DNA from: Streptomyces sp. HUAS 15-9 | GTDB taxonomy: Bacteria > Actinomycetota > Actinomycetes > Streptomycetales > Streptomycetaceae | DNA: 64,000 nt | Direction of reading: 5' to 3' | Assembly (NCBI RefSeq): GCF_025642155.1 | Contig: NZ_CP106798.1 | Coordinates: forward strand, 186,001 to 250,000 | Shown: piece after piece, positions 22,901 to 32,476 of the stretch | Layout: the number at the start of each line of letters is the position of its first letter | Position numbering within the stretch: the first letter of the stretch is position 1 | Program-made: the position numbers and the translations under genes | Notes under the pieces: model-generated | The model's database searches: none | The model's input: only the letters and a program-made list of their open reading frames with translations | Told to the model about the DNA's origin: nothing

Positions 22901-25900
22901 GTAGCCCTGGTAGGACATGCCGACGAACACGCCGGTGCGGCTGCCCTTCAGGGAGGCCGGGTCGATGCCGGCCCGCTCGAACGCCTCCCACGAGGCCTCC
23001 AGCAGCAGGCGCTGCTGGGGGTCCATCGCGAGCGCCTCGCGCGGCGAGATCCCGAACAGCGCGGCGTCGAAGTCGCCCGCGTCATACAGGAAGCCGCCGT
23101 CGCGCGCGTACGTCTTGCCCGGGGTGCCCGGGTCGGGGTCGTAGAGGTCCTCGACGTCCCAGCCGCGGTCCTCGGGGAAGCCGGAGATCACGTCGACGCC
23201 GGACGTCACGAGCTGCCACAGGTCCTCGGGCGAGCCGACGCCGCCGGGGAGGCGGCAGCTCATGGCCACGATCGCGACGGGTTCGTCGTCGGCGGCGGCA
23301 GTGCGCTGCTCCTGCTGCGCGGCGCCCTGCGAACCGAGCAGTTCGGCGCGCAGGAAACGGGCCAGGGCCGTGGCGTTCGGGTAGTCGAAGACCAGCGTGG
23401 TGGGCAGCTTCAGGCCGGTGTCGGCCGTGAGCTTGTTGCGCAGTTCGACGGCGGTGAGCGAGTCGAAGCCGAGGTCGTTGAACGCCCGGCCGGGTTCCAC
23501 CGCCGCGGCGCCGTCGTGGCCGAGCACGGCGGCCGCGTGCGTGCGGACGAGGTCCACCAGCGTGCGGTCCTGCTCGCCGGCCGGCAGCCCGGTCAGCTTC
23601 GCGGCGAGCGCGTTGCCGGCTTCGGCGCCGCCGGAGGCCGGGGCCTCCAGGGCGCGGCGTACGTCGGGCACGTCGGAGAACAGGGCGCTGGGGCGGGTGA
23701 CGGTGAACGGGCCGATGAACCGCTCCCAGTCGAATTCCGCGACGGTGAGGGTGGTCTCGCCGTCGGCCAGCGCCTGCTGGAGCGCGGAGATCGCGAGGGC
23801 GGGCCGCATGGGTGGTAGGCCGCGGCGGCGCAGCATCTCCTCTCCGTCGCCGACGCCGGCCATGCCGCCCTCGGCCCAGCCGCCCCAGGAGACGGCGAGC
23901 GCGGTGCGCCCGCGTGCCCGCCGGTACTCGGCGAGGGCATCCAGATAGGCGTTGGCCGCCGAGTAGGCGCCCTGGCTCGCGCCGCCCCAGATGCCGGCGC
24001 CCGAGGAGAACATGACGAACGCGTCGAGCTCCTGACCGGCCAGCAGTTCGTCCAGGTGGGTGGCACCCGCGGCCTTGGCCGCCACCGTGCCGGCGAACCC
24101 GGCCGGGTCGGAGTCCTCGATCATGACGTGGTCACCGACGCCCGCGGCGTGGACGACGGCGTTGACGGGGTGCTCGGCCAGCAGCACCCGCAGGGCGTCG
24201 CGGTCGGCCACGTCACAGGCCACGACGGTCGCGGCCGCGCCGAGCTTTGCCAACTCCGCGACGAGTTCCGCGGCTCCAGGCGCGTCGAGGCCGCGGCGGC
24301 TGGTGAGCACCAGGTGCTCGGCACCCGCACCGGCGAGCCAGCGGGCGACGTGCCCACCCAGCGCACCCGTACCACCGGTGATCAGCACCGTGCCGCGCGG
24401 CGACCACCCCTGGGCGGGGCCGGTGGCACGGGTGGCCCGGACGAACCGGCGCCCGAAGACTCCCGAGGCACGGACCGCCACCTGGTCCTCGGCCGTCTGG
24501 CCGAGAACGGCGGCCACACGGGCCGCCGTACGGGCATCCAGCAGATCGGGAAGGTCGAGCAGTCCGCCCCAGCGCCACGGGTGTTCCAGCGCCGCCGCGC
24601 GGCCGAAGCCCCACACCTGCGACTGCAGCGGGTGGTCCACTCGGTCGGAGCGGCCGGTGGCCACCGCGCCGCGTGTGGCGCACCACAGTGGGGCGTCGAC
24701 GCTGGCGTCGCCGAGCGCCTGCACCAGGCAGAGGGTCGCGGCGAGGCCGTGCGACAGACCGGGGTGGCCGGCCGAGGCGCTCTCGTCCTCGGCGAGCAGG
24801 GACAGCACGCCGGCCACCGGGCCGACGCCGGCCAGCTCGCGGGCCAGCGTCCCGCGGTCGGTGGCGGGTCCGGCGACGAGCGTCACCAGTTCCAGGCCGT
24901 GCTCGCCCAGCGCGGTGCGGACCGATTCGGTCCACTCGCTCTCCCCGGCCACGACGAGCAGCCAGGTCCCGGACGCGCCGGGCTGCGGGAGCGTGCCGAG
25001 CGGCTTCCACGTGACGCGGTAGCGCCAGCCGTCGACCACGGACTGCTCGCGGCGCTGTCGGCGCCACGCGGACAGCCGGGGCAGGATCGCGCTCAGCGAG
25101 GCGTCCGTGCTGACGCCCAGGGTCGCGGCGAGGGACTCCGCGTCCTCGCGCTCCACGCTGTCCCAGAAGCCGGAGTCCGCCGCGTCGGCCGGGGTGCCGG
25201 TGGCGGCCAGGTCCTCATCCCCCTCCAGCCAGAACCGCTCGCGCTGGAAGGCGTAGGTGGGCAGGGTGACGCGGTGCGCGCCGGCGAAGAGCGCCTGCCA
25301 GTCCGGGGAGACGCCGTGCACGTGCAGTTCGGCGAGCGCGCTGACGAGGGCGTGCCGCTCGGGCCGGTCAGCGCGCAGCACAGGCACGGCAACCACGTCG
25401 TCCGCGCAGGCCTGTGCCAGAGCGCTGAGGACACCGCCGGGACCGATCTCGACGAAGGTGGTCACACCCAGGTCGCCGAGGGTCTCGATACTGTCGGCGA
25501 AGCGCACCGCTTCGCGCACGTGCTGGACCCAGTACTCGGGGGTGTACGGCTCGGCCAGGCGGCCGGTGAGGTTCGAAACGACGGGAATCCGCGGCTCGTT
25601 GAAGACCAGACCACGGACGACCTCGGCGAACTCCTCCAGCATCGGCTCCATCAACGGCGAGTGGAACGCATGACTGACCTTCAACCGGGAGGTCTTACGG
25701 CCCTGTTGAGTGAAGACCTCGGCGATCCCCAGCACGGCGTCCTCGGCTCCGGATAGCACCACGGACCGAGGACCGTTGACCGCCGCTATACCGACCTCGT
25801 CCGTCAGGTGCGGCAGCACCTCGTCCTCGGCCGCCTGCACAGCAACCATCGCGCCACCAGTGGGCAGGGCCTGCATCAGCGCGGCACGCGCCGACACCAG

Positions 25901-28900
25901 CTTCACCGCATCGTCCAGCGACAGCACCCCGGCCACATGCGCGGCCGCGATCTCACCCACCGAGTGACCCGCCACGTAATCCGGCCGCACACCCCACGAT
26001 CCGAGGAGCCGGAACAGCGCCACCTCGACCGCGAACAGCGCGGGCTGGGCACACCCGGTCTCGTGCAGGGTCTCGGCATCGACGTCCACCGGCACGTCCA
26101 GACGCGCACACACCTCGTCGTACACATCGGCGAAGACCGGGAACACCTCGTACAACTCACGCCCCATACCGATCCGCTGCGAACCCTGACCCGAGAACAG
26201 GAAGCCGACCTTGCCCTCGGTGCGGGCACGTCCCAGCGTCACGTTCGCCGCCGGTTCGCCGGTGGCAAGAGTGGTGAGGGCTTGCCGGAGCTCGTCCGAG
26301 CCCTGTGCCAGGAGCACCGCGCGGTGCTCGAACGTCTCGCGGGAGGCCAGGGAGAGGCCGATGTCGAAGGCCGTCCAGTCGTCGTTCGCGTCGAGGTGAC
26401 CGGCCAGCCGGGCCGCCTGGGCGCGCAGCGCCGGCTCGCCCTTTCCCGACAGCACCCACGGCACGAGCGCGCCGGAGTCGGGCGTGGGGGGCAGCTCCGC
26501 CGTGGCGGGGGCCTGCTCGATGATGGTGTGGGCGTTGGTGCCGCTGACACCGAAGGACGAGACCGCGGCACGACGCGGGTGGTCCGACTCGGGCCATGCG
26601 ACGGCCTCGGTCAGGAGCCGGACGTCACCGGCCGACCAGTCCACGTGCGGCGTCGGCTCGTCCACGTGCAGGGTCTTCGGGAGCACTCCGTGGCGCATGG
26701 CCATGACCATCTTGATCACGCCTGCCACGCCTGCGGCTGCCTGTGTGTGGCCGATGTTGGACTTCAGCGAGCCCAGCCACAACGGCCGGTCCTCCGGCCG
26801 CTCCTGCCCGTACGTGGCGAGCAGTGCCTGCGCCTCGATCGGGTCACCCAGCGTCGTCCCCGTACCGTGCGCCTCGACGGCGTCCACGTCGCCCGGAGCG
26901 AGTCCGGCCGAGGCCAGCGCCTGGCGGATGACCCGCTGCTGCGCCGGACCGTTCGGTGCGGTCAGGCCGTTGGACGCGCCGTCCTGGTTGACGGCGCTCC
27001 CCCGTACCACCGCCAGGACCTCGTGGCCGTTGCGCACGGCGTCCGACAGCCGCTCCACGAGCACCACACCCACGCCCTCGGACCAGCCGGTGCCGTCCGC
27101 GCCGGCGCCGAACGCCCTGCAGCGGCCGTCGGGCGACAGTCCGCGCTGGCGGCTGAACTCGACGAAGACGTTCGGGCCGGCCATGACGGTGACACCGCCG
27201 GCCAGGGCCATCGTGCACTCGCCGTTGCGCAGCGACTGCATGGCCAGGTGGAGGGCGACCAGGGACGACGAGCAGGCCGTGTCGATCGTGAGGGCGGGGC
27301 CTTCGAGGCCGAAGGTGTAGGCGACCCGGCCGGAGACGACGCTGGACGCGCCGCCGACGAGCCGGTGTCCTTCGACGCCTTCCGGCGTGCGGCGCACATC
27401 GGCTCCGTAGCCCTGGTAGGCCATGCCGACGAAGACGCCGGTCCTGCTGCCGCGCAGCTGGGCGGGGGTGATCCCGGCCCGCTCGAAGGCCTCCCACGAG
27501 GTCTCCAGCAGGAGGCGCTGCTGCGGGTCCATCGCCAGGGCCTCGCGCGGCGAGATACCGAAGAAGCCGGCGTCGAAGTCGGTGGCGCCGTAGAGGAATC
27601 CGCCGTCGCGCGCGTACGTCTTGCCGGGGCGATCGGGGTCGGGGTCGTAGAGGGCCCCGACGTCCCAGCCGCGGTTCGACGGGAACTCGGAGATGGCGTC
27701 GCCGCCGGACGTCACCAGGTCCCACAGGGTCTCGGGCGAGTCGACGCCGCCGGGCAGGTGGCAGCTCATCGCCACGATGGCGATGGGTTCGTCGTCGGCG
27801 GCGGTCGCGTGCTGGTCCTGTGGCGCGGTGGCCTGCGATCCGAGCAGCTCGCTGTGCAGGAAGCGGGCGAGCGCCGTGGCGTTGGGGTAGTCGAAGACCA
27901 GCGTGGGCGGCAGCGCGAGGCCGGTCGCCGTGTTGACCTTGTTGCGGAGTTCGACTGCGGTCAGGGAGTCGAAGCCGAGGTCCTTGAAGGCGCGGTCGGG
28001 CTCGACCTCCGCCGCCGAGGAGTGGCCCAGGACGGCCGCGACATGCGCGCGGACCAGGTCGATCAGGGTCTGAGTGCGCTGGGCCTCCGGCAGTCCGGCG
28101 AGTCGGGCCGCCAGGGCGCGGCGCCGGTGGTGGCGTCGGCCGGTGCGGCGGTGCCGGCGCGGCGCACGTCGGGCAGCTCGGACAGCAGGGCGCTCGGGCG
28201 GGCGAGGGTGAACGGTCCGATGAACCGTCCCCAGTCGATGTCGGCCACGACGACCGCCGTGTCGTCGCAGTCCAGGGCGCGCTGGACCGCGGTCACGGCG
28301 AGTGCGGCGGGCAGGGTGAGGACGCCGCGGCGGCGCAGGTGCTCCTCGTCGGCGTCGGTGACCATGCCGCCGTCGGCCCAGGGACCCCAGGCGATCGCGG
28401 TGGCGGTCAGGCCCCGGGCCCTCCGCCGGGCGGCGAGCCCGTCGAGGAAGGCGTTGCCGGCCGCGTAGGCGGTCTGCAGTCCGCTGCCCCACACGCCGGC
28501 GATCGAGGAGAACAGGACGAAGGCGTCCAGCTCGCGGTCGCCGAGCAGTTCGTCCAGGTGCGCGGCGCCGTGGGCCTTCGCCGCCATCGTGCGGGCGAAG
28601 TCGGTCGGCGTCAGCTCGTCGAAGGGGGCGAACTGCTCCACGCCCGCGGCATGGAAGACGGAGGTGAAGCTGTGCTCGGCGAGCAGCGCCGCCACCGCGT
28701 CACGGTCGGCGACATCGCACACGGCGAGGGTGACGCGCGCTCCCAGCTCCTCCAGTTCGGCCTTGAGCGTGGTCGCGCCGGGCGCGTCGGCGCCTCGGCG
28801 GCCCGCGAGCACCAGCTGTTCGGCACCGGCACCGGCGAGCCAGCGGGCGACGTGCCCGCCCAGCGCGCCCGTACCACCGGTGATCAGTACGGTGCCGCGC

Positions 28901-31900
28901 GGCGACCACGGCCGGCCGGCACCGCTGCGGGCGTGGGTGAGCCGGGCGGTGAACACGCCGGAGGCGCGGACGGCGACCTGGTCCTCCTGACCATCCGCGG
29001 CATCACGTCCCTGGCTCAGTACGGCGGCGATACGGCCGGCGGCACGCTCGTCGACGGCCGCGGGCAGGTCGATCAGGCCGCCCCAGCGCCGGGCGTGCTC
29101 CAGGGCCAGGGCGCGGCCGAGGCCCCACACCTGGTTCTGCACCGCGCTGAGCGGTGCGTCGTCGGAGCGGCCGGTGGCGGCCGCGCCGCGGGTGGCGCAC
29201 CACAGCGGCGCGTCGACGCCCGCGTCGCCCAGCGCCTGGGCCAGGGCCACGGTCTGCGCGAGGCCCTGGGAGAGCGCGGGGTGTTCGGGCGAGGCGGACT
29301 CGTCGGTCGCGAGCAGTGACAGGACACCGTCGAGCGATCCGGCTTCGGCCGCGGCCCGGGTCAACTCACCGGCCAGGGAGGCGCGGTCGGCGTCGGCGCC
29401 AACGGTCAGCGGTATCAGGTGCGCGCCGCGTCCGGCGAGGGCCGCGCGGATCGTCCCGGCCCACTCGTCGCCCTCGGGCGCGGCGAACAGCCATGTACTG
29501 CCGGAGAGGTCGCCGACGGACAGGCCGTTCAGCGGCTGCCAGACCAGCTGGTAGCGCCAGCCGTCCACGACCGACTGCTCGCGCCTCCGGCGCCGCCAGG
29601 CGGACAACTTCGGGACCACGACGTCCAGTTCCACGGGGCTCAGCCCCAGCGTGGCGGCGAGTGACTGGGCGTCCTCGCGCTCGACGCTCGCCCAGAACTC
29701 GGCGTCGACCGCGTCCACGGCGGCAGGCTCGGCCTCGGGGGCCGCCAGCCAGTAGCGCTGCTGCTGGAAGGCGTAGGTGGGCAGGTCGACGCGCCGGGCG
29801 CCCGGGAAGAGTGCCTGCCAGTCAGGGGAGACGCCGTGCACGTGCAGTTCGGCGAGCGCGGTGACGACGGCCTGCCGCTCGGGGTGGTCGGTCCGGAGTA
29901 CGGGGATGGTGACGATGTCGTCCGCACAGCCCTGTGCCATGCCGCTGAGGACGCCACCGGGGCCGATCTCCACGAACGTGGTCACACCCAGGCCGTGCAG
30001 GGTCTCGATGCCGTCGGCGAAGCGCACCGCCTCACGGACATGTTGAACCCAGTACTCGGGCGTGTACGGCTCGGCCAGGCGGCCGGTGAGGTTGGAGACC
30101 ACCGGGATCCGCGGCTCACTGAACGTCAGACCGCGCACGACGTCCCCGAACTCCTTCAGCATGGGGTCCATCAGCGGCGAATGGAACGCGTGACTGACCT
30201 TCAACCGAAAAGTCCTACGGCCCTGTTGGGTGAAGACCTCGGCGATCCCCAGTACGGCATCCTCGGCTCCGGAGATCACGACGGCCTGAGGGCCGTTGAC
30301 CGCCGCGATGCCCACGCCGTCGGTCAGGTACGGCAGCACCTCGCCCTCGGCCGCCTGGACCGCCACCATGGCACCGCCGGTCGGCAGGGCCTGCATCGAC
30401 GCGGCACGCGCAGACACCAGCTTCGCCGCATCCTCGAGCGACAACACACCCGCCACATGCGCGGCCGCGATCTCACCCACCGAGTGACCGGCCACGTAGT
30501 CCGGCCGGATGCCCCACGACTCCAGCAGGCGGAACAGCGCCACCTCGACGGCGAACAACGCCGGCTGGGTGCAACCGGTCCGGTCGAGCTGCTCCGTGTC
30601 CGCGTCGAGCGTGACGTCGAGGTGGGCGCGGATCTCGTCATAGGCGGCGGCGAACGCCGGGAAGGCGTCGTAGAGTTCGCGCCCCATGCCGGCCCGCTGC
30701 GAGCCCTGGCCGGAGAACAGGAACCCGGTCTTGTCCCCGAGGCGGGCCGCGTTCTGGACGACGGCCGCGGACGGGGTGCCGGACGCCAGTGCCCGTACGC
30801 CTTGGGTGAGTTCCTCCAAGCTCTCACCGACGATCGCCGCCCGGCGGTCCCAGGCGGTGCGCGTCGTGGCGAGGGAAAAGCCGATGTCGGCCGGCGTGCG
30901 GCCGGGGCCGTTCGCGCAGTTCCGGCCGTCCTCCAGGAAGGAGAGCAGGCGCTCTGCCTGGGCGCGCAGCGCCGCGTCGCTCTTCGCCGAGAGCACCCAC
31001 GGCAGCGCGCCGGCGGCCGGGTCCCCGGCCGGTTCGGCTGCGGGCCCACCGTCGAGGGCCGGGGCCTGCTCGATGATCGTGTGCGCGTTGGTGCCGCTGA
31101 CACCGAAGGACGAGACGGCGGCGCGGCGGGGGTGGTCCGACTCGGGCCACTGGACGGCCTCGGTCAGGAGCTTGACGCCGCCCGCCGACCAGTCGACCTG
31201 AGTGGTCGGCTCGTCCACGTGCAGCGTCTGCGGAAGGACTCCGTTGCGGATGGCCATCACCATCTTGATCACACCGGCGACCCCGGAAGCCGCCTGCGTG
31301 TGACCGATGTTGGACTTGATGGAACCCAGCCACAGCGGCCGGTCACCCGAGTGCTCCTGGCCGTACGTGGCGAGCAGTGCCTCCGCCTCGATCGGGTCGC
31401 CGAGGGTGGTGGCCGTGCCGTGCGCCTCGACGGCGTCGATCTGGGAGGCGGTCAGGCGTGCGTTGTCCAGGGCCTGCCTGATCACGCGTTCCTGCGACGG
31501 GCCGTTCGGGGCCGTGAGGCCGTTGGAGGCGCCGTCCTGGTTGACGGCGCTGCCGCGGATGACGGCGAGCACGTCATGGCCGAGCCGGCGGGCGTCGGAC
31601 AGCCGCTCCAGCAGGAGCACACCGACGCCTTCGGACATGCCGGTGCCGTCGGCGGTCGAGGAGAACGCGCGGCAGCGGCCGTCGGGCGACAGGCCGCGCT
31701 GCGCGCTGAACGCGATGAAGGTGTTCGGCGTGGCCATCACGGTCACGCCGCCGGCCAGGGCGAGCGAGCACTCGCCGCGGCGCAGCGCCTGGGCGGCCAG
31801 GTGGAGCGCCACCAGCGAGGACGAGCAGGCCGTGTCGACGGTGACCGCCGGGCCTTCGAGACCGAAGGCGTAGGAGATACGGCCGGACACCACGGCGGCG

Positions 31901-32442
31901 GTGTTCGCGGTGACGAGGTGGGCATCGATGTCGCTGTCGCCCTGCCGCTGGAGGTAGGCGTGGTCCTGGCCGTTGGTGCCGATGAACACGCCGGCCCGGG
32001 TGCCGCGTGCGGTGACGGGGTCGATGCCCGCGCGTTCGATGGCCTCCCAGGAGGTCTGCAGGAGCAGCCGCTGCTGCGGGTCCATGACCAGGGCCTCGCG
32101 GGGGGAGATCCCGAAGAACGCGGGGTCGAACTCGCCGGCGTCGTAGAGGAAGCCGCCCTCGCGCACATACGTGCGGCCCGTCCGCCCGGGCTCGGGGTCG
32201 TAGACCGTGTCCAGGTCCCAGCCACGGTCGGCGGGGAACCCGGACACGCCGTCGGCGCCCGAGGCGACCAGGTGCCACAGGTCCTCGGGCGAGCCGACCC
32301 CGCCCGGGTAGCGGCAGGCCATCCCGACGATGGCGATGGGCTCGGTGTCCTTCGCCTCCAGCTCACCCAGTTGCCTGCGGGTCTGGCGCAGGTCCACCGT
32401 CACGCGCTTGAGGTAATCCCTGAGCTTGTCGTCGTTCGACAT
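13964..32442 (-). CDS. pteA4: PKS-D: four-module polyol PKS, modules 8-11 (one apparent frameshift)
   Basis: About 6159 residues once one missing base near 28119 is restored; the interruption lies between KR and ACP of its first module. Domain order: N-terminal docking helix ([14 protein letters not shown]), then four KS-AT-KR-ACP modules with KS starting near residues 32, 1550, 3053 and 4588, and a C-terminal docking region (about 6097-6159) ending [15 protein letters not shown]. The ATG at 32442 follows GAGG with a 9-nt spacer. All four ATs carry GHSVGE and HAFH (malonyl). All four KRs lack LDD and have the A-type Trp; none has DH or ER. It should add four acetate units leaving four 1,3-spaced hydroxyls (C13, C11, C9 and C7 on the filipin model). 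It starts 34 nt after PKS-C and ends about 40 nt before PKS-E. Confidence 0.93.
14210..18677 (-). other. Module 11 (KS-AT-KR-ACP), malonyl AT, A-type KR
   Basis: KS about 17410-18677. AT about 16270-17106 with HAFH. KR about 14710-15285 with GVWGGGG and an intact Tyr. ACP about 14215-14430 with LGFDSL. The AT coding sequence is almost identical to that of module 9. The C-terminal docking region follows to 13967. Confidence 0.85.
16291..17107 (-). repeat. AT-coding block of module 11, near-identical to that of module 9
   Basis: 817 bp matching 25399-26215 with three mismatches by eye: the two-base GA/AG difference that changes Ser to Leu in [16 protein letters not shown], and one base giving FADAYDEV versus FADVYDEV. 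It covers nearly the whole AT, including GHSVGE and HAFH, and ends sharply at both sides. Confidence 0.93.
18735..23284 (-). other. Module 10 (KS-AT-KR-ACP), malonyl AT of a distinct lineage, A-type KR
   Basis: KS about 22010-23284. AT about 20850-21706 with GHSVGE and HAFH (malonyl). Unlike the other malonyl ATs here, it keeps a longer segment ([19 protein letters not shown], near 21505-21580) and reads FAHEVAVHR instead of [11 protein letters not shown] about 19230-19808 with GVWGSGY. ACP about 18740-18960. Confidence 0.85.
23330..27792 (-). other. Module 9 (KS-AT-KR-ACP), malonyl AT, A-type KR
   Basis: KS about 26510-27792. AT about 25385-26218 with HAFH. KR about 23825-24405 with [12 protein letters not shown]-type. 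ACP about 23335-23560 with LGFDSL. No DH, so a hydroxyl is left (C11 on the filipin model). Shares an AT block with module 11. Confidence 0.85.
25399..26215 (-). repeat. AT-coding block of module 9, near-identical to that of module 11
   Basis: Partner of the block at 16291-17107, 9108 bp away. Sequence outside the block, including the KS-AT linkers and the regions after AT, is clearly more diverged. Confidence 0.93.
27830..32345 (-). other. Module 8 (KS-AT-KR-ACP), malonyl AT, A-type KR
   Basis: KS about 31065-32345. Its first catalytic-His motif reads HGTAT rather than HGTGT; the His itself is kept. AT about 29885-30735 with HAFH. KR about 28335-28905 with GVWGSGL and Tyr in TAY. ACP about 27835-28065 lies in a different frame from the KR because of the apparent deletion near 28119. 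Predicted to leave the C13 hydroxyl. Confidence 0.85.
28115..28123 (-). other. Apparent single-base deletion (frameshift) after KR of module 8
   Basis: The frame containing the docking helix, KS, AT and KR of PKS-D runs on to ADATTGA and then degenerates to [12 protein letters not shown] and a stop at 28063. The ACP frame resumes at [13 protein letters not shown] in the same bases. One extra base in GGCGCCGCGCCC joins them. The gene then measures 18480 nt, exactly 6160 codons. Confidence 0.9.
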
Positions 32443-32476
32443 GTTTTACGTCCTCGGTAGCAGTGCGTGGGATGAG

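Noticed and set aside
28125..28492. Apparent N-terminus (starting MGQRTADRL) of the frame that ends at 13964
   Set aside because: Arg-rich shadow of the KR of module 8; meaningful sequence in this frame begins only at ALAARLAG next to the frameshift.
31405..31430. HGTAT instead of HGTGT in the KS of module 8 as a sign of an inactive KS
   Set aside because: The catalytic His and the active-site Cys are both present, and Gly-to-Ala at this place is a mild change; not enough to call loss of function.
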